DNA from: Coniochaeta sp. PMI_546
Taxonomy: Eukaryota > Ascomycota > Sordariomycetes > Coniochaetales > Coniochaetaceae
Length of the DNA: 64,000 bases
Reading direction: 5' to 3'
NCBI GenBank assembly: GCA_021432605.1
Contig: MU271143.1
Location: 443,277-507,276 of the forward strand
A program made the translations under genes and the position numbers. Under the pieces are notes generated by a model that had not been told where the DNA came from, did not search any database, and saw nothing but the letters and a program-made list of their open reading frames with translations. Of this stretch, positions 35,361 through 46,616 are shown piece after piece. Positions within the stretch are counted from its first letter, which is position 1. The number at the start of each line of letters is the position of its first letter.

Positions 35361-38300
35361 TCAGACACCCCTAAACATCCTAACCACCAGGAACCAACAA
35401 GTCCCCAAGAACTTGAACCCGCTCAGCACGGCGACCGACCACAGCACCACGCTCAGGTAGATGCTCGCCCTCTGCGTCTCGGTCTGCTCCGCCGTCCCGT
35501 CCTGCGGCGTGATCTTCTCCAGGCCCGCGGTGGACAGCACCAGCGCGCAGAGCGCAAAGTTCATAATCATCCACACCAGCACCACCACCGTCCGCACGCC
35601 CCGGTAGTAGTCCATCTGGGCCTCCGCCTTCTGCGCCTCGCTCGGCGCCTTGACCTCCTTGACCGGCTTGCGCGAGAAGACCTGCAGCTCCCGCTCGTAC
35701 TGCGCGTTCAGGTCCCCCTCGTCGGGCAGGTCCGTCTTGCCCTGGCCGTCCTTGGTGTTGACGCTGGGCAGCTTGTCGGGCTTGTCGTCGCCCTTGGTGC
35801 CCCAGGATATGTCGTGGGTGTTGCAGAAGGCGTAGACGTTCAGGACGTTGGTGTAGGTCGGCGACAGGAGCATGTACTGCGCCAGGGAGGTGAACATGTG
35901 CCACGGGTCGAACATGAGCAGCGAGGCGACCAGCCAGATGCCGTAGGTCGACATGACGGACACGATCAGGGTGTAGAAGACCGGGTTCTTGAACAGCTCC
36001 GAGATGGTGAAGCCTGACGTGTGCACGTCTGTCGTTATGGCTATCACGGAGATGTAGATTGCGGCAAACATGAGGTAGCTGGGCATAAGTTAGTTTGGTG
36101 ATGCGGGCAAAGGGACTGGAGGAGAGAGAGCGAGAAAGACATACACAAAGATGATAGCCCAGAAGATGACCATGGCCATGTAGTAGGGCCCCGAACCAGC
36201 CGGCCGGTTGCCCATGGACAGCACGAAGCAGGTGATCAGGGACACGCCGTACAGCCACTCAAAGACCACGCCCAGGATCTCGCCGACTTTGCCCAGCAGC
36301 TGCGCGCTGCCCAAGCTCGTCGTCAGGATCTTGAAGACCAGGAAGAAGTTGCCGATAGCGAACCACGCAAAGACCATGTTGACCGTCTGGAAGATGAACT
36401 CGATGAAGAAGGCGAACTTGCGGAGGAAGCTGTGGTCCGACCGGAAGAACTGGTGGAAGTGCACGATCGCGTAGATGGCCGCGAAGAAGGAACCGTTCAG
36501 CCAGCGGCGGCGCTGGAGGATCAGCTCCGTGACGGTGTCTGGCACATCGGTCTCGCCCGTCGCAGACTTGACGTACTGCAATATCCAGTGGCAGTTGCGC
36601 TTGGTCACCAGCTCGAAGCAGAGAATGCGATCCTCGGCAAGGTACATGTTGGCCGTGAAGATGCCCGCGTCGCCACCATGCAGCTTCTCGCCGGCAAAGT
36701 ACTTCTCCAACGGGCCCTGGCCGTTCTTGTCGTTTTGCAGAGCGACATAGCGGTACGCCGAAAACGCACCTGGCAAGACGGAAATGAAGCCAAACGCGGA
36801 CTCCAGCGGCTTGTCCAGGATATTGCTCATCTTATACTCGAAGTTTTGCGTGGCTACCAGGGGGTTGAGCAGATGTTTCCCGGCAGTGCCCAGCATAGCC
36901 TTAATCTCACCGCAGGCACCGGCGCACATAGGCTCGAGGTCGAACGCCTTCCACAGGTGGTAGATGGAGTTGCCACCGGGCCTCGTGCCGGCATCGATAA
37001 GCACGCAGATGTTGGGGTCCAGTACGCGTCCAAAGGCTTGGAAGAACCAACGGTGAGAATTGATCTTCTTCTGATTCTTCTCCTTCAGGCAGAACAGAAC
37101 CTGCACCGGCTGCTGCTTGGGGATGAGCTGGACAACGTCGTTCTTGATCGTCATGCCAACCTGTGTCGTATACTCATAGATATGCGCGGTGACGTCTTTG
37201 TTGTTGACCTGTTGCTTTGCAATACCCTCCTGGTAGACACCCATGCCTGCCAGCAGGGCCTTGGTGCGCGGGTTGATCTTGGCACGACCATCGCTGACGA
37301 CGCACACAACAATCTTCTTCCAGGCGTCCTTGCCCCACGTCTTGCTCTCGGAGCGCTTGCACATGTATTCGATATTCTTGAAGACACCAATCATTGTACG
37401 GGCGAACAAGATCTCGTCCTCGTTGTACATTGTGACCACGATGAAGAGCTCCGTATGCCGGGGTTTGCTGAAGAGCTTCTGCCGGAGTGTGAAGTTCTCC
37501 TCGTAGAAGCCGGACGGGTCGCATGTGGCGGCTGAGTAGCGCATGTGGGTGAACTCGTCGCGTTCGCCGTGCGGAAGCTGGTTGAGGAGCTTGGGAGGCA
37601 CAGGGCAATCCAACACCAAGTTGCCCCTGTAGAGAAGCACCTGCTTTACCGTCTTCCACCTCTTGATACCGCCGGCTGGCGCTGGTTGCGGTGTTTGCGC
37701 GGCCTCGTGATAAGGGTCCGTCGCACCGACTTGCGAGTCGTTATGGGTCAGCATCGGCCTCCTGTCATCATAGTCGTAGCCTTGGCTGAGGTCATTGGCG
37801 TCGCCCGGATGTGGCTCGTAAGGCTGGTTAAAGTATGCATCGTGGTGCTGCTCGGGGTTGACGGCGTAGTCTGCGCCGTGATAGTTCGGGTCGTAGCCGG
37901 CAAGGTTCTCGACCGAGTGCTGCGGGGGAACTAGTCAGTACCGCTTCGAGCATGTCTCTTGGATATGCGCCGCAACTCACAGCTGTTTGTATGTGCAAGG
38001 AGTCGCCTGGACTGTATCTGCCTGGGCCCATAGGGATATCGAGGTGGGGGTTCGGCTGGCCGTATGGGTTGTCGTCGAGTTGGTAGCCATGCTGGAGAGG
38101 GTGCCCCGGAGAGGGCGTCCGGTGCGGTGGCCTATTGTCCATTGGATGACTCTCGTAGTAGTCGTCGTCTTAAAAATTATGGAATGTTAGTGAACAAGTA
38201 ACGTCAGAGAAGTGAAGTCGATGCCAGATCGCGAAAGCAAAAAGCAGTTCTTGGTCAACAAGCTAGCCGTGAAAGGATGTTTCACAAAGGCCTTGGAACT

Positions 38301-38489
38301 ATGAAGGGCAGACACTGGCTTCGTGTTCTCGCAGAGAAACACTATTGCGCAAGGCAAACTTTGTGAAGCGCCGACCAGTGACTTGATAGAGAGATGGTGA
38401 ATTAGGAGAGACGGCTGTCCACATGACTGGCGGGCAACTGGTGCGAAGGGAAAAGGGACTTGAGACTTGCCTAATCGATTATACGACAT
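35361..38489 (-). CDS. Chitin synthase, probably class I (EC 2.4.1.16)
   Basis: 899 aa from four exons: 38489-38471, 38168-37981, 37919-36145 and 36078-35361; introns 302, 61 and 66 nt. Exon 1 codes only MSYNRL plus one base, and its donor is AG|GCAAGT, i.e. a GC-AG intron; this gives [20 protein letters not shown], a plausible start. The N-terminus is hydrophilic and P/N/Y/D-rich. Then come [27 protein letters not shown] (376-381 region), the catalytic EDR (498-500) and QRRRW (538-542), followed by a cluster of hydrophobic helices that form the membrane channel. The enzyme extends chitin from UDP-GlcNAc at the plasma membrane. The [16 protein letters not shown] pattern fits class I rather than class III; class II is not fully excluded. 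Confidence 0.93.
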
Positions 38490-40497
38490 GGTTGAAGTGG
38501 TATCGGGGGCGACACACACTTAGAATACGGGGTAGGGGTCTGGAGACCAGAAAGGTGGTTGAGATGGAAGGATGGGACGGTTGGATCGTCTCCACGACAG
38601 TATGCGCGTGGGTACGGATGCTGTACCTCTCCCTATGTGCCCGGTATGTTTCTTCTGGACTCGTTCTGCAGGCACCGGCTCAGACTGTCTCCGTCCGCTG
38701 TTTCTACCCGCTCAGATATGTCGAAACCGTCCGTGTCCGAGGGGCAAGTGATGCGACTTTTGGACTTTGGACCAACGTAGCAATGGTCGCGTATCGCTTG
38801 TCGAATCTGAATGTTGACCCCTTTTTTGGCGCTTGTCACTGTCGCTCTGTCGCCCTGTCGCCCAAGAGAGGCCAAGAAACGGTATGCAATGGCCCGAAAA
38901 TCAAAGAAAGCCGGCCTCAAGATTCCTGCGGTCGTGCGAACAGGTACAGCAAGCGGAAAAGAAGGGATGTCCCTCTGGCAGAAGGTAATTCGCGGCAGGA
39001 CCTGCGACTTGGTTTCAAGCTGATGATTGTCGTAGCAGGTGAGCGCAGCTCAATGGATCCCCAGCCAGGGTTGCCAGGGGACGAAGTGTGGCTGGACACT
39101 GGCGAGCTGCACCAATGAGATGTCAGAGCTGGGCATACCTTGGCCAAGTCAGGCGGTTGCCCCACTCAGTTCGCTTTGTTTCAGATGCTGAGCATGGGCG
39201 CAGCCGTTGAAATGGAGTGACGTCGCCTTTAAAATACAAGGATTTGGCTGGATTGGCCTTGTCCCACCAGTTTCATTCGAAGCCCGTCAGGTAGACTAGT
39301 GTATGTAGAGATATCGAGAAAGAGGAAATGTTGCTGGAGATGCCCTCAACCTCATGATCATTAACGATACGTGAAGGCTGTTCTTGAAAAGTCAAATGTA
39401 CATTTTATGGGTTCAGCTGCTGTACTCTCGCTTGTGTCCTCGGCCTCTGTGCCAAGTTTACACATAAAATACCTAGCTGTTTGTTGCCCGGCATCATACA
39501 GCTGACAACTCTACATTCCACAGCGAGTCAGCTCGTGCGCCGCGTTGCCGCATCGATGTGCTGGAATTGCTGTAACTGCCGATCCGAAAATAGCATGAGA
39601 AGTTCCCAGGCATTTTCGCATTCACCTGTGTGGCGCCAGCTGTGGCTTGACGAGTGCGTGGTCCATGGAGAGCCAGATCCGGCAATTTGAGCCTCTTTGC
39701 TGGAGACACTGACTCAGCCTCACGAGCGTACGTCGTACTCAGCTTACTATGGTATACGACCTAGGTTCGCGTGGCGGGTAAAACTTACGACATTGTTATA
39801 GGTATTTTCGTAGAACAACCCCAAGGCAGATCGGACTGACAGTCGTTGTCACCTGTCTTGGTCGGACACCACAGTGGCATGTGAAGACACGCTTGAGGAG
39901 TCTCCTTGCCTCGTGAAGAAGGCAGACAAGAAACCCAAATATATATCGTATATGTATTAACGTGAACAAGCACGTGTAGTATTGCAATCGGATGCTCAAG
40001 TGGCATATACGTACATCTCCATCTGACCTGCCTTTCGAGTTGGTTTGATCACCAGGCTGGTACATTGCTTTCTTAGAATCTAGAGTTCATCCTGCAGTTT
40101 GCTCCGGGAATGTACATCTAGTGAAGAGTCCGTCGGAACGGACTGCGTCCCTCTACAGCCGCGCCGTCCTACGCATCGTAGTAACCCGAGATTCCAGAGG
40201 ATCGTCGACTCTCGCTTCGTTTCCGCTAAATTGAGCCATAGTCAAGGACATCTCTTCCAGTCAGGCATCCTATTACACTTGTGTTGTTTGGCATATTTCC
40301 TACCTTGGGTGAAATGTGAATTTTTGACCCTAAACCCTGCAGCGTGCCAACAGAGAGCACTTTGAACCCATTCTCATGCTCATGTACAAGTTTATATACC
40401 CAGAAAATCAACGCCAGACGCATCCAGAAAAATCAACCGTATATGTCCTATCATGTGACCCAGATATACCCAAACGAACCAACCCATATACCCAAAA
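38490..40497. other. Gene-free stretch, 2 kb
   Basis: Chitin synthase promoter on the left and 3' UTR of the hydroxylase-like gene on the right. Short frames such as 38423-39118 have no protein-like signature. Nothing else seen. Confidence 0.45.
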
Positions 40498-41970
40498 TCA
40501 ACCCACTTGAGTAGGCTCAACATCATACTCGATCTCCGTCCGGATAACATACTTCGCCCCCTTCCTCACCCCGGTCCCCTCATGCAGCACAGCAAGCCGC
40601 GGGTCCCCGTGCGGGAAGACCGCCCCGGCACCCATGACCGGCCGCACGGGGTACGCATTTAGCGTCCCCTCCCTCGCGGCCGGGAGGAAGAACGTCGTCT
40701 CCCCACCCTCAAACTCGTCATTCAGATAGATCAGAAACGTAAACAGCGAGCTCTGCTTCCTGCCCGGCGGCGACGCGTCGTACACGTACGTGTCGTCGGA
40801 CAGGATCCCGCTCGGGGGCCACGCCCCGTCGATGTGGGCCCGGTACTCCGCGCCGGGGACGTACCGGTACACCCTGAACCGTCTGTTCAGGCCCCTCGCG
40901 ACCCGGCCATCCACATTGGCCGGGACGAACGGGGATATGCGTGTCCAAAGGGCGTCGTGGAAGGGGACGTCGGTCACCCAGTAGAAGTTGTGTGCCAGGA
41001 TGCTAACGTCGCCGTCCTCGCGCAGCGGGGCGTCGGGAACGAAGTTGACGGTCTCGCCGGCGGCGATGATGGCTTTGCATTCCTCTGGCGAGAGGACGTT
41101 GGTCGCTAGCCCTAGACCCGGGACAGTCGGGTGGGAGTGCCATTGTACAGGCGGCTTGTCCGCCGAAAGGGGGATTGTGTTTGGGGCAGAGGTATATAGG
41201 ATCGCGTCGTGGTGGTTTGGCGGTTTGCGCAGTGGGCCGGGCGTAGTTTCGATAACGCGGAGGGAGGAAGACAAGTTGGAGGGCGCGGAGGCAAAAATGG
41301 ATTTATCCAAGACGGAGTCGTACACTGGTTCAGACGAAGTACTAGGCCGTAGGTCCCAGATGGTCTGGAGCGCGATTGGGCAGTCAGGATAGGATATGGC
41401 GTTGGGATTGAGGTCACTGTGGCCAGCCGTCCGCAAGACGGCATCGATGACGGTTATCAGCTCCTTTTCGTGCGCCGTGCGCTGGACGATAGGGGCGCCT
41501 TGGGATTCAGGGACGGTAGACAAGCCGCTGATGACGTCGAGATCCCGTACCCAGCGACATAGAGCGCCGAGTTTCGGCTCTTGGCCGCGGATTCGCATCT
41601 CGGCGAGCTTGATCCGTGCTTCGGTGTATTTCCCATCTGCCAAAGCACCTGTGATCTGGCCCGTGAGATTTGTGTCGGCTGCATTGGCCAGCCCCGTAGC
41701 AGAGGCTTGTCGGAAATCGTAGACGGCGGCTCGTAGATCTTTGCAGGCTTTTGACTTGATTAGGCCGGGGTGTTGTGCGAGTGTCCCCAGCGTCTCGACT
41801 GCGATCTCAAGTTCCTCCTCCGAGACGACCGTGTGCAGGCTCTTGGGTTGGGCATCTTCGCTGTCTGGAGGAGGGGTTATGATGCCCGCAGTCTTTGCGA
41901 GCTTCAAGCTCTTATTTGGGAGGTCGACCTGGGCCGGCTGCCTCCGCTTCTGCGCTTTGGACTTGGCCAT
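40498..41970 (-). CDS. 2-oxoglutarate/Fe(II) oxygenase, prolyl 4-hydroxylase-like
   Basis: Single exon, 490 aa, starting MAKSKAQKRRQPAQV (a basic, possibly nuclear-targeting end). The C-terminal 210 residues are a P4Hc double-stranded beta-helix: iron ligands H379 and D381 (YRAHIDGAW) and H463 (VLHEGTG), with R477 (YVIRTEI) to bind 2-oxoglutarate; FLIYLND and EGGETTFF are typical strands. So it should hydroxylate a prolyl or related residue using O2 and 2-oxoglutarate. No signal peptide, so unlike collagen P4H it is likely nuclear or cytosolic. Residues 50-230 are a helical N-terminal domain I do not recognise. The frame extends upstream to 42222, but that stretch lies partly in a MITE and is not needed. 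Confidence 0.88.
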   Translation of the reverse strand: MAKSKAQKRRQPAQVDLPNKSLKLAKTAGIITPPPDSEDAQPKSLHTVVSEEELEIAVETLGTLAQHPGLIKSKACKDLRAAVYDFRQASATGLANAADTNLTGQITGALADGKYTEARIKLAEMRIRGQEPKLGALCRWVRDLDVISGLSTVPESQGAPIVQRTAHEKELITVIDAVLRTAGHSDLNPNAISYPDCPIALQTIWDLRPSTSSEPVYDSVLDKSIFASAPSNLSSSLRVIETTPGPLRKPPNHHDAILYTSAPNTIPLSADKPPVQWHSHPTVPGLGLATNVLSPEECKAIIAAGETVNFVPDAPLREDGDVSILAHNFYWVTDVPFHDALWTRISPFVPANVDGRVARGLNRRFRVYRYVPGAEYRAHIDGAWPPSGILSDDTYVYDASPPGRKQSSLFTFLIYLNDEFEGGETTFFLPAAREGTLNAYPVRPVMGAGAVFPHGDPRLAVLHEGTGVRKGAKYVIRTEIEYDVEPTQVG

Positions 41971-42050
41971 GGTGGTGATGCCGCCGTGGCGATAAGATTG
42001 TTGAAGTCGGAAGGTGGGGGGTGAGGGGAGGAAGGTGCACCAGGCATTTA

Positions 42051-42298
42051 CACCTATGGCAGGATTACGCATGTTAGCGCGGATACGAGACCCACTGACT
42101 GACATAATTGAGATCTCGTATCTTCTCTGCCAAATTAGAAGGGTCTCTACCTTCTTGGGATCAGCTTCACAATTCACTCCAAGTACCCCATCTTCTAGAA
42201 TCTTGCCCCAAAACCAGGCCAACTGCCAATAAGGATGGCTCTTCTGAAAGTATCCAGGGTAAGTACCGCGCTAACATGCGTAATCCTGCCATAGTGTG
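42051..42298. mobile_element. MITE with perfect 29-bp terminal inverted repeats and TA target duplication
   Basis: 248-bp element. Left TIR 42054-42082 and right TIR 42266-42294 are exact reverse complements over 29 nt (left begins CTATGGCAGGATTACGCATG). Outside them, TACAC on the left and (in reverse) TACACA on the right extend the match with a 1-nt offset, and TA dinucleotides at 42049-42050 and 42299-42300 are the likely target-site duplication. A 9-bp hairpin GATACGAGA/TCTCGTATC lies inside at 42082-42122. No transposase is encoded, so it would depend on a Tc1-mariner (Fot1/pogo-type) enzyme elsewhere. It sits 80 bp above the hydroxylase ATG, in its promoter or 5' UTR. Perfect TIRs suggest recent movement. 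Confidence 0.85.
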
Positions 42299-42300
42299 TA

Positions 42301-42692
42301 AATTTGTTGTGGGTCCGAAGCTCTTGAGCCGGGGTAAGGGCACAGGTCAGTGCTGTATAGGGTAGCCCAGCAATTGCATGCTCGCCATGCTGTAGACGTC
42401 GCTGTACATAGTAAATCTACAATTCTCATGTGGTCAATTGAGGCAGGTATCTATCTGAATGGTTTGCGTGAGCCTCATACTATCAAGGATGAGAACACGG
42501 GCAGACTCGAGACAATATTGCCTCTCGTGCAAGTATTCGAGCAACTCGAGATTCATGACGCATCGCGAACTAGATCTGATCTGGTCAACTCGGTGACAGC
42601 CTGGGGACCAGGACAACTCTACCAAGTGTACCAATGCAAAAATTCAACCGCGAGGTACAACCCAAGATGTAGCTATAGCACGCCAAAGGCCC
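42301..42692. other. Intergenic remainder between MITE and NmrA-like gene
   Basis: About 390 bp; distal promoter of the hydroxylase-like gene and 3' UTR of the NmrA-like gene. Nothing coding seen. Confidence 0.5.
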
Positions 42693-43712
42693 TCAAAGGC
42701 CCAATACTTTCGTCACAACATCTTTCGCACTCTCCTGCCTCACCCCAAGCAGCTCACTATCGGTCTCCTCCCTCGTCCTCGCAACCAGACCTCTCCCCTC
42801 TCCCTCCTGGAACAACTGCGTAACAACCAGCTCCAGTATCCACCCCGGCCTTCCCTCCCTGTTCTTCTCCCGTCCGCTCTCCAAAAGTCTTCCCGTTGTA
42901 TCCCGCCTGACCTCCCATTTCACTCCCGTAACACCCTCAAACGCCTCCAGCAACTCGTTCTGGCACGTCTTGATACTCATAACCTTGACAAACCTGTTCC
43001 TCGTCTCCTCAGGGTGCGTAAGCACACCAACCACAGCCTGCCCGATACCCTCGAGCGTAGTGCCGCTGAACTGCTCCGTGCCGGAGTCGTAAATGACCGC
43101 CTCTCGCCTCACGACATCAAACTCCATGAGCGGGAAGCGCTTAAGTGCCTGTCTCGCATGTCAGCCACCCTCCGAATCCTAGCATGTAGCAAGAGTCATA
43201 CCCAATCAATCGGATTACCAGTACTGATCCCACTCCAACTGAACTCTTTGTTCTGCACCGCCCTCTCCCTCGCATGATCCCAGCCCTTGACCCTTCCCTT
43301 TTGAATCTCCCCAAACTCGGGGAAGCTCTTCGAGTCCCGACCCCAGCCAAAGTCATCCACGATGAAGCGCTTGACGCCCGCGGCCTCGGCGGCATCGATC
43401 ATCAGACTCTGGAGCGGAATGCCTGCCGGCCCAACGACGCATACGGCCGCATCGTGCCCGACCAAGGTCTTGGTTAGATCCGCGAGTGTGTAGGGGCTTT
43501 TGTCGACGCGTAGACCTGGCGGAAAGGTCGACGTTGAGTCCAAGCGGCTTATGGCCGTGACGTCGAAACCAGCGGCGACGAGTGCGGCTGCGATGGGCGC
43601 GCCGAAGTTGCCGCTTGCCTGGAGGCTGTTGTTAGTAAATGAAGTTGAGTTTATATGGGGAGGGCGGACTGGTCAGACTTACGCCGAATACGGCGACTTT
43701 ATGGATGCCCAT
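42693..43712 (-). CDS. NmrA-like/isoflavone-reductase-like NAD(P)-binding protein
   Basis: 300 aa from three exons: 43712-43683, 43618-43202 and 43148-42693; introns 64 and 53 nt. Exon 1 holds the first beta strand and joins to give GIHKVAVFGASGNFGAPIAA, the glycine-rich nucleotide-binding loop (G-A-S-G-x-F-G) of atypical short-chain reductases of the NmrA/isoflavone-reductase group. ADLTKTLVGHDAAVCVVG and KRFIVDDFGWG are typical. These proteins reduce small aromatic compounds or, like NmrA, sense NAD(P) redox state without catalysis. The active-site Lys expected of reductases may be the K in EIQKGRVKGW; this is uncertain. No neighbouring biosynthetic cluster hints at a substrate. Confidence 0.85.
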
Positions 43713-44227
43713 GACGCAAGTGTCTCAATGTATCAGTTAGCGTACGTATGATGTTAAGTCCAGAGTAGAATCGAAATGCTTGAGGCCGCTGAGAGCATGT
43801 TCAATATGACTGGTAAACATGCTGCATCTTCAAAAGAGGTCTCGTGGCTGGCGGAAGTCCGCAGTCTTGCTGCAATCATGAATTAGTCAGTGTCGGCTTT
43901 ACCACTACAACAAGAATATATACGAGCCGAAAAGAAAGGACATAGCCTAACAACAACTCTGCCATCTTTGTGAAGAATTTTATTATGTAGCTGAGGGTAT
44001 CCAAATAGAAACTACGGATGTCAGTATGCATTCAATGTTCGGCGAGACATGTCCACAGGAATGAGTGGCTTCTGCTTCCTGATAGTTCTACAAATTACCT
44101 CCCAGGTACGACGACTCTTGCTCCGATGTCCACACCAGCGAATTTCTTTGGACACTCATTTGCACACATATTTGGGGACAGTCTGACGCTGCAACAGCGA
44201 TGACTTCGGTAATACCTGCTGGCGCAT
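43713..44227. other. Intergenic, promoter of NmrA-like gene and 3' UTR of sly1
   Basis: 515 bp between tandem minus-strand genes. Nothing specific seen. Confidence 0.5.
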
Positions 44228-46616
44228 CTAAGCAACCTCCCTGCCCAACCGCTCCAGTTCCTCCCTGATAAACTCTCCCGCGTTGACCATCTCGGTACTC
44301 CCGTACACCACCCTCCTCCTCGCCTTGTCCCCAGCCGTCGTCCGCGCAACCCACTCCTGCAGGTTGCCATACTCGTCCATGCTCCCGCCCCCGACAGTGA
44401 ACACGATGGCCTCCGCGAAGCCCTGCCTCCTCTGCCCGAAGCTAGCGGCCATCCCCGCACCCCCTACACCGGGCAGTCCGCCGGGCGTCGGGGTCCCGTG
44501 CCCCGATCTTACCGCCGACGGGGGCGGCATGGTGCCCCTCGCGTTCGCGGACCGCGGGTCGAAGTAGAGGTAGTGCTCCGTCTTGGCGATGGCCGAGGAC
44601 GAAGCGGCGGACGGATCCATGACCGACTCGACGATCTTGGTGATGGTGAGGTCCTTGTTGGCCGGCAAGAAGTTCTTGATGCCGCCGATGAGGGAGTCGA
44701 AGTTGGCCGTCAGCGCGGTTGTGGGCACGCCTGTTTCCTTCAGGCGGTCCGTGAGGCGGCTGGAGATTGCGGAGAAGCGGTGGAAGAGGTCCGTTGATCC
44801 GGACTGTTGTTGGGAGGACGAGGCGGCGGAGGTGTTCACTGTGGTTATTTGCGTCATTTTTGTTGTTGCTCGGACTCTGTGGTTGACATCAGTTAGGGGA
44901 TCCCTGCATCACAGAGAAGGAGCTTCGGACGTGGGACCTACTGTCTGACATATGACAAACTTGCACTGTCTACACCGGCGGCCTGCAGAGCTTCCTCGAA
45001 CTGGTTCCAGTCCGCTCTGCTGACCTCCTGCTCCGTGCTGATGTACCAGATGATAAACAACCGTAACTTGTCGATCGGCTCCTTGCCCTTGTCCGCATCT
45101 TTGATGAGTTCGAGCATCTGCGCCTTGGTCTGTTTTGTGACGTTCTCCTCCATTTGGAAGTAATTGTCAAGCTGCCGGTTCTTGATACCGTTCAGAAGCG
45201 CCGCGAGAATGTTCATATGCATATCCAGCGTCGCCTTGCGTTCACGGAGTTCCGGTAGTAGTGTGATGGCCGCCTTGAGGTGCTGCGCACTGGCGCTCGT
45301 GTCGTTTTGCAAGTCGTCAAGATCGGTCACGCCCGTCTTCTTGGTTATTGCTGCAACATCCTCCTTATACCGGGTAAGCTCGGCATCGATATCCTCCGCG
45401 ACCTGCGGAAAGGGGACTCCAGCGTTCTTTTGCCAGAAGAAGTCATTCGCTGTGAGGTCGTACGTCTTCTTCGTGACGCCCTTCGCTGGATTGTTTTCAT
45501 CGATAGGAGTCTCGATGGTGATCCTGTTCAACTTCATGTTCAAGACGTCGTGTACCAGAGATTGGTATGTCCAAGAATGAGAAAGCATGGGTATCAAATC
45601 AACGTTGCGGTCCAGTATTACAAGAACGGGCCGAGATGTCGGGGTGCCACCAGCCGACGTGGTCGGCCGCGGCGCAGAGAAGAGATTGTCCTTGGAGTTA
45701 AGGATATGGTCGCGAAGCTTGCGGTCTAGCTTCGCCGAGATCATCTCAGCCGCTGCAGCTTTTGGACAGCGTATGATGGGAATCACGCCTTTGTCGACGG
45801 TCAGCCTATGGGGGACACTTCGGGTCAGCGTAGAGTCTCTGACTTACCCATGGTCACGATGACACTGAACAGTCCGCTCACAATCTTGTCAATGACAAGG
45901 TCCAGCTCCTCGTCCTGAGTCTTGGCACTGTTCAGCGCCCAATAAGTGTGCTGCTTCTGCATCCCTAAGCTGAAGAGATCGGGTTCGGAGACGATGAAGT
46001 TTAGGTACTGGTCATAAACTTGGGCTATTTGTTCTGATGTTCCAGCAATTGCAGTCTGGGTGGCAAAGTCCTCGAGGAGCGGCCGTGGTATAGAGGAGGT
46101 GAAGTTGATATATGCGGGGGAGTAGAGGCCCTTCTGGAGATCGTTTGTGATGCTCTGGAGGTTGTGTGCGGTGGGTTCGAGTAGGTAGATGACTGGCACA
46201 TCGGGAATCGGGTGCCGAGGTGATGATATGTGCCTTGACAGAATCAGTAGCCGCGCATTCAGCCCCCTACGGCGTGGAGCACTCTTCGACTTACATATGC
46301 ATTGTGATCCCCATGGCCCGCAGATCGCTCACACGGAGCACACTGCTGATAACATCACGGCCCAGATCATCGAACACCAGGACCTTCCAGATGGGTTCAC
46401 CTTCGGCTGTCAGGATGGGGGCCGTGGAGGCTAAGGTCCCGTTCGCATGAGGTGCATCATTATCGCTCGCATCGACCGTTTCGTTCAGGTTGAGGATTTT
46501 CTTGATCGATGCTTCAGAGAGGTCAGCTCTGCTTCATATGCTTGCCAAGTGGCAGAGCTGGTCTGGTTTAGCCTACCGATCTGCCTGTCGCGAAGACTGC
46601 TGCCCTTTGACGCCAT
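44228..46616 (-). CDS. sly1: Sly1, Sec1/Munc18-family SNARE regulator
   Basis: 712 aa from five exons: 46616-46577, 46511-46295, 46233-45848, 45788-44942 and 44876-44228; introns 65, 61, 59 and 65 nt. Frame continuity holds through every junction, e.g. MASKGSSLRDRQI to ASIKKILNLN and VTMG to VIPIIRCP. Sec1-domain landmarks: WKVLVFDDLGRDVISSVLRV, PDVPVIYLLEPT, RPVLVILDRNVDLIPML with HSWTYQSLVHDVL, and the C-terminal GGGSMDEYGNLQEW typical of Sly1. It binds the syntaxin Sed5 and promotes SNARE assembly in ER-Golgi transport. The short exon 1 (13 codons plus 1 nt) is normal for Sly1 in filamentous fungi as I recall. Essential and constitutive in yeast. Confidence 0.95.

Noticed and set aside
36432-37535. 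367-codon plus-strand open frame opposite the chitin synthase
   Set aside because: Antisense to highly conserved catalytic sequence; no protein motif.
41971-42222. N-terminal extension of the hydroxylase to an upstream ATG
   Set aside because: The extension lies largely within the MITE and its flank and has no family resemblance; MAKSKAQKRR is a better start.
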